DNA of 64,000 bases from Nemophila menziesii (GCA_029959085.1 JARWIR010000042.1:2698544-2762543), one strand, 5' to 3'. Counted from the stretch's first letter, positions 1 through 13,973 are shown. Translations and numbers: made by a program. The notes: a model not told the origin generated them from the sequence alone.

Positions 1-712
1 TCTCGAAGCCCTTCTAGCGTGGTTGAACCATGATTTTCTCTTAGTCATTGAAAACATGGGATACGATTTGACAATCAATTGCATTCCAAGCTAACCCTTT
101 AATCATAAGAGTTACTCTATTTAGTTGTTGTCTTGTTTAAATAGCTAATCAGTTCCATCATTTAATTATAGTTATAATCATATTATCTCATCTCACGTTT
201 ATCGTTGCATGTCCACAATGTTATCAATGCATTATAATATAAATACACTAAATTTTAGAATCTGTTACCTAGCTATCAAATTTGTATTTTCCAGATCTTT
301 ACATTCTCAACGAAATAATGTAAATTTCCTACATCAAATTTACGGGTTCAATTTTAGGATATAAGTTTATAAGTTTCAGGGCTGAAAGTACATAATTTGT
401 TTTCCAATTTAATATCATAGGTTTAGAGTATTTTTAACATATAATTCCATTCCTTAAAATGTTTATTTAATTTGTTTGATTGAGAAAAATGATCATTATG
501 TTTATATATAAAGTAGTTGATTTGATAATGCGACCTTTGATATCTCGATTACTTCACAGAATATAATATTTTGATTGTTGGCTATGTGTGTGTATATGTC
601 AACCTCAACAAAGTTAATATGCAAACATGAATACGAGGTTGTTGATATGTCATTCCCTCTTTCATTAGCACATCGATAGAACCAGAAGTTCAAATTGATT
701 ACCAAAGTATAA

Positions 713-716
<4 letters not shown>
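1..716. other. AT-rich intergenic sequence, no gene seen
   Basis: No coding similarity, RNA gene or repeat boundary could be recognised. The short open frames here lack recognisable domains and codon bias. Confidence 0.5.

Positions 717-805
<89 letters not shown>
717..805. repeat. (AT)n microsatellite, about 44 units
   Basis: An uninterrupted AT dinucleotide run seen directly. It produces spurious Ile-Tyr open frames on both strands. Confidence 0.97.
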
Positions 806-807
<2 letters not shown>

Positions 808-3185
808 TATAGATATATATTATTGTGTTTTCATTATCTCTAAATGGTTCCAACTAAATTGTTATATGCTATCATATTTATAACATTCTATATGTTGAGT
901 GAAAGAGTATCCAAATATCTTTACTTGGGCAAAATATTATTTTTCATCTTGCATTTAAAAGTTCACTTTTCGGCCATAATTTGTTATATATGTAAATTGG
1001 TAAAAGTTTTCAACTAAACCTTTCTCTAAATTAGTTTTTAAACACATCTCATGAAGAAAATATTTTCATGTAACCTTTTTTACTATTTCAAAACCATGTT
1101 TGTTTCATATACTTCTATGCGTTGGGAATCTTGAAAAGGCTTGAGCTAAAAAAAATCTTAGAATGTCATTGCTAATATTTATCCTTTGTTAAATTCTTTT
1201 CATTATAATAACTATGTGAAATAAAACAAATCCGCCAAAATAGAGAATTTTTTGGCCCAGATTGGGTGAAAACAGAATCACAATATAAACCGACATCCCA
1301 GTTCTATGAAGAATATGTCATCCGGCTATTAACAAAGAGAAGTTGTATCCTTATCAGTTGGATAATTAAATTCAACAATGGGCAAATAGTTCAAGTGATA
1401 AAACAAGATCCGATATCAAGTAAAAACGGTAACCCGTTATCATTCAGCCATATTTTTTTTTTAATTACAAAGCCGGTGGGGTTATCTTGTGATATAAATA
1501 ACCACAACAAAGGGTCATTCAACACACTATTGATCATAATCAACTACCATCATTTTTAAGCACTAAATCAAGAGTTCTCAATCAATAAATTTTTTACCTT
1601 CTTATCATAATCAAAACTTGATCACTATAACTTTCATATTCACTAAAGAGGAGCAGATCCATATTTATTGATTAAAGAAACTAAAGAATGAGCCAATCAA
1701 GTATCAATTTATCATCTAATAAAAAGGATATTATCATCAAGTATCATTTATCAATCCACTCGTTAAGGATGCAACAATCTTCATATTCTTATCTACTCTT
1801 TACAAGTAATTTGTTCTTATTGTAATAATTGAACATTTATAAGGTTTTAGCTCTTGATCTAGATTAGAGAAGAGTGTGTGTAAAGACTTAGATTGATCCT
1901 AGCATAAATTTCACTTAGTTGTGACTTATCCCGGTAAAAGTCTCATTGTAATTTTGATTAAGCCCGTTAAAAATAGTGTGTAAGGATTGTGCTTGAGCCC
2001 GACGAAAAATAAGGTGTATCGGTTGTGGTTGAGCTCGAAAAGCCACCCTATGTTAGTTTCATTTTTCACTGTTAAGAAAAGAATAGGCTTTATTGCATGA
2101 GCTTAAAATCCAAAGATGGAGGTTCTCTCCAGAATAAACAAGATTTTCATAAGACTCTTTAATCGATGATATATATTGGGAGCATTAACTGCTAAGAAAG
2201 CTAGTAAGACCTCGATATTCAGTAAGAAAAGATATATTGGTACCTATAAAATAAAAATCAATCACTTTTTTCTGGGTGATAGAGCAATAATGATGTGGAC
2301 ATTCTTTAATGTCTCATTGAAGATATTTTATACTTCAACGACTTCCATGTTGGGTGAAACCTCATCAAGGGGAGGGATATCAAAGGTTTGAATATCCTCA
2401 TCTCTTATATATATAAAGGTTATGTCTCCTTATTTTGAGAAAGTTTTGTGAAAATGAGGGAAAAGAGATTTAGAAATGGTAAGGCTTTGAAATAAAGTGC
2501 TATAGAAGGAAGAGAGAATGACCCCAGAAAAAGACAAGGTATTGATACCATTACACACCAGTAAAATGATATGTCCTTTCTACCTCCTAAATTTCAAATG
2601 TCGGATACCTGACAAGATCAAATCAAGTGCCTGTTAGCTCACTGTAAAAATATCAGAAGAAGGATTACCGAATGACTGGTTCAGAAAAAAGAGTGGGTGG
2701 CCGATAGAGAATTTTTGATAAGACATGCAATAAGCAATAAAAAAGTTAAATAAAGGTAAGAAAAAGGGCACATACATGAATTCCTTAGGAAAAGGCAAGT
2801 TCGATGATCGAATCGGATGAAATTATAGATGATCTTGCCTTGATTCCTTTTAGATTAAGATTAATTCCTTGGAACCCAATCATTTGGTTTCTATTTGAGA
2901 TAGCAATACAACTTTTCTTGAAAACCCATTTTGGTATTTTCCTAAAGGGAACTTTTGATCCTTTCTCCACAAGATTTCGATAGTAACATGTCAAATTTAT
3001 ATGGCCATTTTGTCATAGTAATTAGTATATGCAAGCATAATTATCCTTTAACAATGATGATGTGATATACGAATACGTGGCTTTAATAAAGATGATTCTT
3101 CAAAAATTGTTTACTAACACTCCTTTTCATAACCTATACTTCTTTTTTTAAAAAGGTCGCTTTTGAAAGTACAAGATAGAATTAA
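806..3185. other. Intergenic, possibly degraded retroelement noncoding DNA
   Basis: No intact gene is seen. The part around 1840-2060 (repeated 'ttgtgattaagcccg'-like phrases) has the texture of a Copia LTR or leader, and the minus-strand frame at 2785-2994 could be a further downstream piece of the dead Copia gag at 3.2-4.07 kb. Both are weak readings by eye. A 97-residue plus-strand frame at 1266-1559 has no recognisable domain. Confidence 0.3.
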
Positions 3186-3189
3186 AATT

Positions 3190-4065
3190 ATCATGAAATT
3201 TCAAATCTTGATATAATAGCATTTTGATCTCCAATCTTTTTTAGCAAGGAAATAATTAACTTAATAATCCCTTTCTCTTTGTTAGGAAGGATCCCGTTTT
3301 CAAGTGCAAATTCATCATTCAACTTTTGAGAGGCAGCCAAGGCCTTCGAAATCTCATTGTTATTTTCTTTCTCCAATTTTAACTCCTTTGCAAAAGCATT
3401 TTTTATTTTGATAGAAGTCAAATAATATTTGTAAAGAGAATAAAATGCGTCGTAATGATCACCATCATGAAAGAATCAAGAAAATAAACAAGAATTAAGT
3501 TTAAAAGATACCTCTTACTGGTTCGTATTCATGAATGCAACCACATTTTCACTTTTACTTTCTTTATACTTGCTTCTTTCTTGATCATTGTGGTAGTGTT
3601 CTTGATCGCTCACGACTTTATATGGTTTTCCCTTGAAGAGTTCCAGAGAATTTGGTTTAATATGTCTGATCTCGTTACAATGATAGAATGTGAATTCTTC
3701 TCGTCCTTGACTTTATTTCTCACTCCTATTGCTTGAGTATTTTTTTGGTAAGGTTCTTGTTCTTCAATATTTTCTTCATATCCCTTGATATTTCTTTGAT
3801 GCTCTCATCGCTAGAGCATTCTTCTTCTAAATTCTTCTACACTCTTGCTCGCGTTCCTTCGTCTTGTGGCATGATATATGATAGATGTCTTTCTTTTTCT
3901 TTCTTTATTGTTTTGAAGTTTTTTCGATCAAGAACAAGATCTTTTGTCATTAAGTTTCAAATAAAATCATGCACGAATATATCTGAGAGATCCTTTGATT
4001 CTCTAATCGCGGTCACTTTCTCCTTGTACTCCTTTGTAAATGCAACCAAGAGTTTTTAGCATACT
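3190..4065 (-). pseudogene. Copia-type gag relic
   Basis: Read on the minus strand from 4065 downwards, the translation resembles plant Copia gag (UBN2 family). First comes a helical segment with EYKEKVTAIRESKDLSD, then an acidic KEKE/EEECSSDE linker. Near 3700-3640 lies a degenerate zinc knuckle (FYHCNEIRHIKPN) in which only one of the CCHC cysteines remains, followed by a Lys/Glu-rich stretch. At 3421-3191 there is a coiled-coil-like segment. In-frame stops and a frame change between these parts show that it is dead. No LTRs were found. The order of parts matches the family; the assignment is by eye. Confidence 0.6.
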
Positions 4066-4539
4066 ACATTGTTTGTATTCCTTTAACTAGGAGCTCTTAA
4101 ATTGTTGCGGTGGTAAAAAATCTTTGATGCATTGTGTCCAATTTCTATCTGGGCTCCATTTTAAACAACTTAAATTGAGTTACGTATATATCAATTTTTG
4201 TCTTTTTAACGTCTGGAGTTCCTTAATAAGATCACTCTAAAAGCGTCCAACTTTATTGTGCCAACTTTGTAGAGATTTTACCTACCAGGTTTTGTAACTT
4301 CCCCTCCACCCAGCCCACCCTCCACCCCCACCCCACCCCCCACCCCTTTCCCTCCAAATGATGCAAGCACCCCCTCTTAATCATCTCTTTTTACAAAAAA
4401 AAACACTAATAAGATTAACATTATAAGGCACTATAAAATTAATTTTCACTATCTATTATGCCCTCATTTATTTTTAACTACTATATATATTATATGAAAT
4501 AACACAAAAATCATAAATATACCACTAAATCATATATTT

Positions 4540-4542
<3 letters not shown>
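4066..4542. other. Intergenic, with a C-rich low-complexity tract
   Basis: At about 4296-4350 there is a run of CCACCCC-type low-complexity sequence. Nothing else is recognisable. Confidence 0.5.

Positions 4543-4626
<84 letters not shown>
4543..4626. repeat. (CT)n microsatellite, about 42 units
   Basis: A perfect CT dinucleotide run seen directly. Confidence 0.97.
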
Positions 4627-4628
<2 letters not shown>

Positions 4629-5878
4629 ATGTATATATATATCGTATATAAGAATTTCAAGCTAAAACTCATGTCATGGTCGCCCCCGTCGTGGCTTATT
4701 CATGGTGTTTCCATGGCGGAATCAAGTCTATCTTCAACATTAGATCGCGGAGCTTCCATGGTAGAAGCTCTTAGTTTTCAACGGTAGGTCTCTATTTTCA
4801 AGCAACCATTAATGACTTCCGAAGATCGAGTACTCAATGTTTCAATGGTCGATCCATTTTGTTTTGAGATCCAACAGTTAGATTCAAAAATGGCAGAAGC
4901 TTTTGAAGGTATTCTGGCAGAAGCTTCGGTGGTCATCGAGTACTCGCTGTTTTCTATATAGACCTTCATAAAAAACATAATTGAGTCCAATAAACGGACC
5001 ATAAGTGAGTTTCAAAGTAAAAATCATTACTTCATGCAACGAAGCTTAGGTGAGATATTAATTCCTGTGGGGGCGATGAAGAAGAATCAAAGCAAGAACT
5101 TAAGTGAGAACAAGAGGAAAGCAAGCGGAGCTTCTAAGGACCCTACTAGCTATCGCAACAATAATTATAAAGAAGTTGGAAAAAAGTAAATACGAAAGAT
5201 TACTTGAGTTCTTGGATCGATTGGTATGGACCACATTAGGTGTAATGCAAGGACTAGTCATGGTGATACAAGAAGCACGCGGTGAGATAAGCACCGCACC
5301 CTACCTTGGGTGTTGCAAATGCGAGGCAATTGCCTCGAAGAGTACGTTTTATCCCTTCTATAACATTTCTTTATTTGTATATTATGTGTTTCATTTTTAA
5401 TCTTATTAAGTCTGTTTCAAGTCATGGATGTCACGACCCACCTTTGAGTTGTGGGTCAGGGATCCATTGTCCCCTCCCCACTTTATATGTTAATTGTTTT
5501 TTGTGTCTAGACGTAAAATGTAGTGAATGTATCTTTTAAGTGTAATTTTAATTAGTTAATGATAGTAGTTAGTAGGTTTATAAATTTGTCTTGTATATTC
5601 TTAAAGGATTTACATGAAATTCAAATCAAAAGTAAAGGAGAGAATAGTAAGCAATTTGATGAAGTTAACTCGGTTTAAGGGAACATGAGTGGTGTGTAGA
5701 ACGTGAGATCTAAACTAGATGATAAACCATTTAATGAACGTTATAGAAGTGAGAAAGTAACTAATTTGTGTAGGATAGGACATGACTAAGGTAGATCTTT
5801 GTTTAGCCCTTTATGCCTTTTAGCCTTGCTGTCCATTATAATTGTTATATAATTGGTGGGGCCTAGGGTGTGATAAAA
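4627..5878. other. Intergenic, no supported gene
   Basis: Overlapping frames occur on both strands (for example 5104-5400 plus and 4778-5002 minus), but none shows a domain or splice structure. A 'tgtcacgaccca' phrase near 5430 recalls the start of some plant LTRs, but no second copy was found. Confidence 0.35.
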
Positions 5879-7336
5879 TAAGATATAATTAACGTGCAAA
5901 TAACACCCTAAAGCTACACGGTTCTGCAAGTATACAGATCGTATGCAAGTTTTAGTTAAAAGATTAAGATTCGTTCCGCAGAGACTACGAAGGTTAGGAG
6001 AATCTTATGCAAATACCAAGTGCAAATAAATTAAAGTTAGAAAAACTAAACGCAAATAAAAGTAAAGACAAATAAAGATGGATTTGATTTTCTAATTACC
6101 TAAATTAAAACTAAGAATTAAAAGACAGCAAATAAATATGAAAGAGAGGTGATATGAGAATATAGCTCGAGTTATTAGCATGTAATCCCCACTAGTTTTG
6201 CCGTTCTAAACATGTAAGGGTGAATTATGTAGTATTTCCCTAATCGGTCCCAATTCGCTATCGGTAGTTTCAAATAGGATTTACCTGTGTCAATAAGGCT
6301 TCCTAAGCAAACTTTTCCTGTAATTGGTAAATAGTCACAAGAACTAAACCATAGTGATTATCTAGCTAGGTTGGGTTGTCAAATCAGACCTAATACAAGA
6401 CGTTATGTGCTAAACATGCAATTAAACACCGTTGTCAATGGTGACCTAATTACTAGATGGTAATTCTAATGGCTGCAGTCCACAAGAACACAGAATATAA
6501 ATCCAAACACATAAGCAGAGAATAAAAACTATAATTCTATTTAAAACATTAAATTCCCAAATTAGATAGATGTCAATCAAAACTAGGGTTCATACATATA
6601 TGCTAAAACTCAAGCTAAAGAAATTAAGTTCATGAAAGAAAAGAAAGAAATTACAAATTTAAAGGTAGAAGAAGACATAATGATGAACAACTCCTTTCAG
6701 ACTTCTCTCTTGTGTTGTTAGCTTCCTCTTGGTTTAAGGTTTCACCAAGGATGATTTAAGAGTGTTAAGAGACTGTATTTATAGTGTATAGGTTGACCTA
6801 TTCGTTTCTTGGAGATAAACCTAAGTAATGGACTCCTAGCCCAACTCAAATTCGTAAGGAAATAAAGATAAACATTGCTGGACCGTTTTGGGCATATCTT
6901 CTTCGTTATTGGTCGGTTTGAGCTCCATAAGATACCAAAAGAATCGTAACAGAATTATCTATGTCCCTACGAAAGGAATCTTCCAAAATCGGCTTCCTTG
7001 TAGGAGTAATCATCACTTCTTTAGACGTGTGCTGCAGAATCTCAGATTTAGGCAGCTTTTCCTTTTCCTAATTTTTAGCCTTTGTTTCCTTATCTCCAAT
7101 TTCCATGTAAATCTCTTTCCATAAGTTGTAGTCTTTGACTTGGACTCTAATTAAGCTCCATAATTATCTTTAAAGCTTCACACTAAATAAACAATTAAAC
7201 CCAATATGCTCTAAAAATATTATGTTCCTAAATCAAGACTCAAAATAGGAAAGTGCACTAAACTAAGCTAAAATCAACCTATAAACTAATAAATAAGCCT
7301 AAAATGATGTCTCAGAAGTATATTTTATTATCACAA
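5879..7336 (-). repeat. Probable retroelement noncoding sequence
   Basis: The stretch 5900-6000 (tRNA-independent phrase 'gtatacagatcgtatgcaag', then 'attcgttccgcagagacta') resembles a noncoding motif often seen in plant LTR elements of the Ty3/gypsy Tat/Ogre type, here read on the minus strand. A related phrase, 'ccctgaggaaatcgatacc', recurs on the plus strand near 9815 and 12400. There is no coding part and no LTR boundary. Assignment is from memory of such sequences, so confidence is low. Confidence 0.3.
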
Positions 7337-7707
7337 ATGAGGATACATCAATAATATGTCTCAACCCCCTCTTCGCCTTTCTAAGCCTTTTTATATAGCC
7401 ACATTACAGGCCTTATCCGTCAGATTTTTATAACTTTATCATATGACCCACACTCGAATCAGGATGCTTTGACACTCGTCTAGAGCTTGAGTTTGGAGTG
7501 GTGGTTTAATGAAAATTATCATTGGTTGGGTTGCGCTATGTAGTTGTGCTTTTTGATCACTTGTTATATTTACATTGTAACCCTTTGCCGGGGTAAAAAG
7601 AAAAGGGAAAAGATTTGAAAAAGAAAAGAAAAGTATAATGCAAAAGAAAAAGAAATATAGTGGCATGACTTCTCAAATCAAAAAGAGAGTCATTGCCACT
7701 TACAAAA

Positions 7708-7780
<73 letters not shown>

Positions 7781-8902
7781 TTTTGGACCATGAAAGTGGG
7801 ATTTTATTTAGGTTATCATGAAGGGGTTTCAATTGGGTTTTTGGGGATGCTAGTAAGTGCATCAATTGGGATGAGTGAGAACATCTTCGAGAGTAACTCA
7901 AGCTCTAAGGAGACTCGTTGATGGCTAGTGAGGAGAGAGCCAAAATCTTACTCTAAAACATCAAAACGACGTATCACACCTACCTAAAGCCTAAATTACA
8001 ACCTTAAAGACCTTAGGATTCTTGACTACACAATTAGGAGCTTTCCCATTATATAGAGTAGGTATATGGACCTTATAAACTATGTGAGGACCTAGGAACA
8101 CCCTATAGCCACCATTGTGAATTAAGAAATGATTTAACTTTGCGCATTGCAAAACTACTTTGATCTTGAAATTAATTTGTGTGAATTGAATATTTGATAA
8201 GTATATATTTGATTTTGTTTTTAAATTGTACTATATGAGACTTGTTAAGATAATTGCTTTAGTTTCATTCATTATTTTTCTATTTCTATCTTCTTTAGAT
8301 TGATTGGACTTAAGACCCTTCAAAACTCCATTTTTCTTTTTATTATGTCGGGACGACAAAACATTGAGTTGGGGGTCTTGATGTCTTTATTTTTTCATGG
8401 ATAAATCCATTCATGAGACATTATTTTGGGATTTTATTGAGCCTAAGTGGGGTATTTTTGCCTATTATTTGCTATATTGCACCTTTACCTCTTGTTTTGG
8501 ACATAATACTGTTTATAGAGATTTTGTGCCTTAATTATGTGTTAAGTTTGTAACTTTTGGGTACATTCTTGGTACGAGATTCTAGGAAGAGAAGAAGAGG
8601 TCAAAAAGTCAAGATAAACCCCAATACAAAGCGTGAAACGAGCTTAAAGCCACTTCGGAAAGTGGGAGCAAGTATTGGACAAATCTTTTACCTTAATATT
8701 TCAGCCACTATGACTTATTGGTGAGAGATATGGACCTGATTATTTTTATTTAGAAGGAGCTTGAAGTCAGGGTCAAGTGGCAAGTGACGAAAGTCAATTC
8801 GGATTTAAGATGAAAAGTTATGCTAATAATCACTGTCGTGGCTTGAACCTAAAATCTGTAAAGTAAAAACAGGTTTGGGCTATTCTAACCTAATTAGTGA
8901 GC
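7337..8902 (+). repeat. Probable gypsy-like noncoding tract with (AT)n
   Basis: A purine-rich 'aaaaagaaaagaaaag' tract at 7600-7660 is followed by 'gccacttac', then a segment at 7990-8110 ('accttaaagaccttaggattc ... cctaggaacaccctatagcc'). This order resembles internal noncoding DNA of large plant gypsy elements. No coding region survives. A perfect (AT)n microsatellite lies at 7710-7777. Confidence 0.3.
7710..7777. repeat. (AT)n microsatellite
   Basis: An uninterrupted TA dinucleotide run of about 34 units. Confidence 0.95.
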
Positions 8903-11367
8903 CCATGGAAGCCCTAATACATTTTTCCTATCTTATATAAGCCTCATAACAACCCCAATCTCATTATCCATCAAATTATATAATAATTAATCGATCAAGA
9001 CATCAAGAAGGGAGCAAGCAGAATAGCCAGAGGAGAAGAAAATGTGGGTTAATGTGGGTTTGTCTATGAACCCAACGATTCTTCTCCATCCCACATCCGA
9101 TTTCCTTCAACCCAAAAAGTAACTTCACTTTATTTTTATATTTAGATATGTATTTAGTTTTATTTAGTTTATCTTTAATAATATTAATTCGATTATGAGC
9201 TAAACTTTGATTGCTTGAGGATGCTTTTGTAAGACGTTGTGTATATTTTTTTTATTATGTTATTGCATTGGGATATCTACTGATATTTAATCGAGTTAGG
9301 TTTTATTTTATATTTTTATTGTTTGTGTATTTATTATATATAATCCTAATCTCTGGCAAGTAGCGGTATTTGTCGTAATTAGGCTAACATCTTGACGTGG
9401 GAATTTGATTACATAACTAGTACATAAGTGCCTAGTGCCTTGAACCGGTGGGTTCTTGCACGCTAGGTTGTCAAAAGGGTTAGGGGAACTAACCCATCCT
9501 AAAAACCCAAGAGGTGTATAATTATAAACACAACTACTCGTCCTTATCAATAACAAAGTCAATTAGCGACACAACTTATTACTAGCAAATCCTCAAGCAA
9601 CCATCTCCCGTAGTTTATTTGTTATTTCATTAGTTGTTCATTTATCTTTGTTTAATCATCATTACTAGTTAAATCTTAATTGCATTTATTTAATCTTTAG
9701 TTGTTAATCATTGAAATCCAAACAAACATTCTCTCTTTGCTATTTTATTGTTTAGGTTACAAACTTCATATATTTACACTATAATAAATTCCATTAATAG
9801 CAATTGATCCCTGAGGAAATCGATACCTTACTTGTCACTTTTACTCGTCTCTGATCCGTACACTGCAGAACTGTTACCCCGTTTATATTACTAAGTTATT
9901 TAATCACACAACGTGGGGACGTTTTACATCTTTATACTATAAAAGCATATTAGACTGATTTGAATTTTGACACGTTTTTACCTCAAATAATGGATAAAAT
10001 CTACTGCTACCAAGTATCTATCCTGGGATTTGAGTGCCATCTGGTTGTTTTAATAACCTATCCCCTACAGTATGATATCCCTTATACACGATGAAAATGA
10101 CGACTAGTTGTTCACCCGAACGTTGAAACCAAAAATGTATTTCACGATTTTTTGCATGATGTGCTAATATATATAGGCATTTTGCAACTTGTTTTTCAGT
10201 ACTAACTTGTCTAGTTGGTTGGAGTCCACCAAATTTCTCTAGAAGATCACACAAGTTTAAGAAATCTTATGGACCCATCCTTATAATATCATAACCTTTT
10301 TAACTTCCTATGATTCTACCTATAATTTATTCTAGATATCTCTCCTTCTCCGAGGTCATCATTGAATTAGGGACCTTATTACGAACCCGTCTTAAACGAC
10401 TAAACCAATAAACTAGTAAGTAAATAACTTGTATGACTATCGCACAATGCATGTCTCTCCATCTAAATGGTACAATATTTGTCTCATTTCTTGAGCTTTC
10501 CATCTATAATTAGAGATCAGTTGAAAAACAAATATATTACTCATCCAAATCGACATCCACGTTTAGTGGAAATATTATAAACCGATACTATAACAAGAAA
10601 AAAAAATTATATGTATAAGACGTAATTGATTTTTTAGTAATAAAATAAATATTGTTCTTGATTATATTTCGGACAACTGTAACTTTTTCCAAAATATTTT
10701 TTCATTAACAAAATAGATTTATCAAACTATATTCAATTAGCCTACTGTACTAGTTTGCACATATAAGTATTTGAATAGATTAAACAATTTTAACAAGTTA
10801 TATCATCATCACAAAAGTAAATTTCTTTTTTTTTAATATTAAAAATGTATGGCTGAAGAAAATTGAAAATATCTTTTTGTAGTTTGAAATAAGATATGTG
10901 AATTTGATAGCCATGGTAAAAAATATGCTCTAAAATTGAAGAAAAATATACTATTAACAGTTTGACTAAAAGAATTAACCTACGTACCTACAAATAAAGT
11001 AGGTGAATTAGGTCGTGTGTTCTTTTCTTGCTTTCTTTGCGTAATATATGTAATATATCTAATCGTTAATAAAATTCCTCTACCTCTATTTGATTCCAAG
11101 TTAAAGTGATAATAAAAACAAATACAGAAGTAATTTTTAGAATAATTTTCTTAATTTATTTTATAGATTTTTTTAAAATACATATAAGAGCCACTTTCAT
11201 AGATTTTTCTAATACAAACAAGGTAAAAAATAAAAAATCATTTCTTTTTCTCTATTTTTTTTATTTCTCTCAATCCAAACAGACATGATCAGTTCATGCA
11301 TGGTGACAATTCTCTATCTTGTGCTTTTGTAGCCAAAATTCAACATTTTTCCTTGTCAATTGATCAA
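8903..11367. repeat. Tandem segmental duplication, copy A
   Basis: From 'ccatggaagccctaatac' at about 8905 to 'tcaattgatcaa' at about 11365, this segment repeats collinearly at 11446-14248. Long stretches match with scattered substitutions. The left half is noncoding (TATA-like 'cttatataagcc', then LTR-leader-like sequence); the middle carries a Harbinger transposase fragment on the minus strand. Copy A lacks the MITE present in copy B. Confidence 0.85.
10010..10500 (-). pseudogene. PIF/Harbinger transposase N-terminal relic (copy A)
   Basis: The minus-strand translation includes FLNLCDLLEKFGGLQPT, then STEKQVAKCLYILAHHAKNR and FWFQRSGE, ending with LLKQPDGTQIP. This is the helical N-terminal domain (DUF8040) that precedes the DDE nuclease of plant HARBI1-like proteins. 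Upstream codons contain stops (for example within IGS*KGYDIIRM), and the nuclease domain is absent. The fragment is therefore dead, and its counterpart is in copy B. Confidence 0.75.
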
Positions 11368-12599
11368 AACAAAACAAAAATGAGGTTTTAGCAATCTGGG
11401 AATAGTTCATGGGAGGTTTTAGCAACCCGGGTTAAAATTCCTGAACCATGGAAGCCCTAATACATTTATCCTATCTTATATAAGTCTCATATAAGCCTCT
11501 ATCTCACTATCCATCAAATTATCCAATCATTAATCGATCAAGACATCAAAAAGGGAGCAAACAGAAGAGCGGAAGGAGAAGAAAATGCTGGTTTTTCTAT
11601 GAACCCAAGGATTCTTCTCCATCCCACCTCCGATTTCCTTCTACCCAAAGAGTAACTTCACTTTATTTTTCTTTTTAGATATGTATTTAGTTTTAATTAG
11701 TTTATCTTTATTTATTTTTAATTCGATTATAAGCTAAATTTTAATTCCTTGGGGATGTTTTTGTAAGACGTCGTGTTTAGATTTTTTTTATTATGTTATT
11801 GCATATGGGATATCTACTGATATTTAATTGAGTTGGGTTTTATTTTATATTTCTATTATTTGTGTATTCGTTATAAATACTCCTAATCTCTGGCCAAGTG
11901 GCAGGATTTGTCGTAATTAGGCTAACATCTTGACGTGAGGACCTAATTACAAACTACTACATAAGTTCTTGGTACCTTGAACTGGTTGGTTCTTGCATGC
12001 TAGGTAGTCGATAGGGTTAGGGGAACTAACCCTACCTGGAAAACGGAGATGTGTATTAGGTAGAGAGCTAAGATCACCCGGGTAGGGACTTGGATCTATT
12101 TGAATCACGACTAATATGAACACAACCACTCGCCCTTATCAATAACAAAGTCAATTAGCGGCACAACTTATTACTAGCAACTGCCAAGCAACCATCTCCC
12201 ATAGTTTATCTCTTATTTCATTAGTTGTTCATTAATCTTTATCTAATCAACATTCCTAGTCTAGTCTTAATTGCATTTATTTTATCTTTAGTTGTTAATC
12301 ATTGAAATCGAAACAAACATCCTCTCTTTTCTATTTTATTATTTAGGTTACAAACTTCATATATTTACACTATAATAAATTTCATTGATCGCAATTGACC
12401 GCTGAGGAAATCAATACCCTACTTGACACTTTTAATTGTCTCCGATTCGTACACTGCAAAACGGTTACCTCATTTATATTACTACGTTATTTTATCACAC
12501 AATGGGGGACATTATACATCTTTATACTATAAAAGCATACTAGATTGATTTGAATTTTGACATATTTTTATCTAAAAGTATGGATACAATCTACTGCTA

Positions 12600-12754
12600 C
12601 CAAGTATCTCTCCTGGGATTTGAGTGCCATCTGGTTGTTATAATAACCTATCCCCTACTAGTATGATATCCCTTAATACACGATGAAATGACGACTAGTT
12701 GTTTCATCCGAACGTTTAAACCAAAATTGTATTTCACGGTTTTCATATGATGTG

Positions 12755-12802
<48 letters not shown>

Positions 12803-13086
12803 CATTATGCAACTTGTTTTTCAATACTAACTTGTTTAGGTGGTTGGAGTCTACCAAATTTCTTTAGAAGATCACACAAATTTAAGAAAGCTTGTGGACT
12901 CATTCTTATAATATCACAACCTTTTTCACTTCCTATGAATGTACCTATAATTCCTTCTCGACATCTCTCCTCCTCGGAGGTCTTCATTGAACTGGGGACT
13001 TTATTACACGACCGTCTTAAACGACTAAACCAATAAACTAGTAAGATAATATCTTGCACGACGCATGTCTCTCCAGCTAAATGGTA
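12600..13086 (-). pseudogene. PIF/Harbinger transposase N-terminal relic (copy B)
   Basis: The minus-strand frame reads LAGETCVVQDIILLVYWFSR, then a Lys/Glu-rich linker (KTSEEERCREGIIGTFIGSE) and RMSPQAFLNLCDLLKKFG, QVSIEKQVA. This is the DUF8040-type N-terminus of HARBI1-like transposases and is better preserved than copy A at its start. It is then broken by the (AT)n expansion at 12758-12800, and on the far side the MITE at 13087 interrupts it. No DDE nuclease domain is present. Confidence 0.78.
12758..12800. repeat. (AT)n microsatellite
   Basis: Expanded TA run inside the Harbinger relic of copy B. The paralogous site in copy A (about 10167) has only a short run. Confidence 0.95.
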
Positions 13087-13333
13087 CTCCCTTCGTCCCA
13101 AAAATAATGTCCACTTACTTTTTACACAAATTTAAATAATTGCATACACCATTACAAATTTATCCTTCATAAAGTGTTTTGATATTTTAAATATGCATTG
13201 AAAATATAAATTTTAACTTTTAATAAAGGTAATAATGAAAAAAGTTGAAAAAAGTGTCTTGATATCCTAAGTAGACAATATTTTTGGGTCACCATATTTA
13301 ATAAGTTGGACATTATTTTTTAGACGGAGGGAG
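13087..13333. mobile_element. Stowaway-like MITE (Tc1/mariner)
   Basis: Ends are CTCCCTTCGTCCCAAAAATA and the inverse TATTTTTTAGACGGAGGGAG, flanked by TA on both sides. The interior is AT-rich and noncoding. The paralogous sequence in copy A (about 10468) is the uninterrupted empty site with a single TA, which confirms both boundaries and the TA target duplication. Confidence 0.95.
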
Positions 13334-13969
13334 TACAATATTTGTCCCATTTCTTGAGTTTTCCATCTATAATTATAGATCAATTGAAAAACAAATATAT
13401 TTCTCAGCCAAAGCGACATCCATGTTTAATAGAAACATTATAAACCAATACTATAACAAAATAGATTTATCAAAATACATTTTATGAGCCTACTGTACCA
13501 GTTTGCACATATAATGTTTGAACAGATTAAACAATTTTAACAATAGGTATATTATCATCATAGAAGGAATTTTTTTTGTATATCAAATTGTCTGATTGAA
13601 GAAATTTGAAAATATCTTTTTGTAAATTAAAATAAGATATGTGAATTTGATAACCATAGTAAAAAAACATGCTATAAAATTGAAGAAAAAAACAGTATTA
13701 ACAATTTGACCTGAAAATTTAACCCACATACCTAAAAACAAAGTAGGTAGATTAGGTTAAGTATTCTTCTTTCTCCGCTTTCTTTGTTTTTGCTGCGTAT
13801 GTTATTTATGAGAATGTCTACGGTATGAATATATGTAATATTTTTAAAAGAAAAAGGTTAATTTAGTCTTTAATCACCAATACAATTGTTTTTTTCATTT
13901 GAAAAGTGATAATAAAAATAAATGTAGAAGTAATTTTTAGAATATTTTTTTTATTTCTTTTATAAATTT

Positions 13970-13973
<4 letters not shown>

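Noticed and set aside
665..853. Tyr-Ile repeat protein
   Set aside because: Translation of an (AT)n microsatellite; the same applies to frames at 7557-7901 and 12648-13036.
1266..1559. 97-residue plus-strand gene
   Set aside because: No domain, no splice context, and AT-rich codon use indistinguishable from the flanks.
5104..5400. Small Leu/Ile-rich gene
   Set aside because: No recognisable domain, and overlapping frames on the other strand of similar length; not supported as coding.
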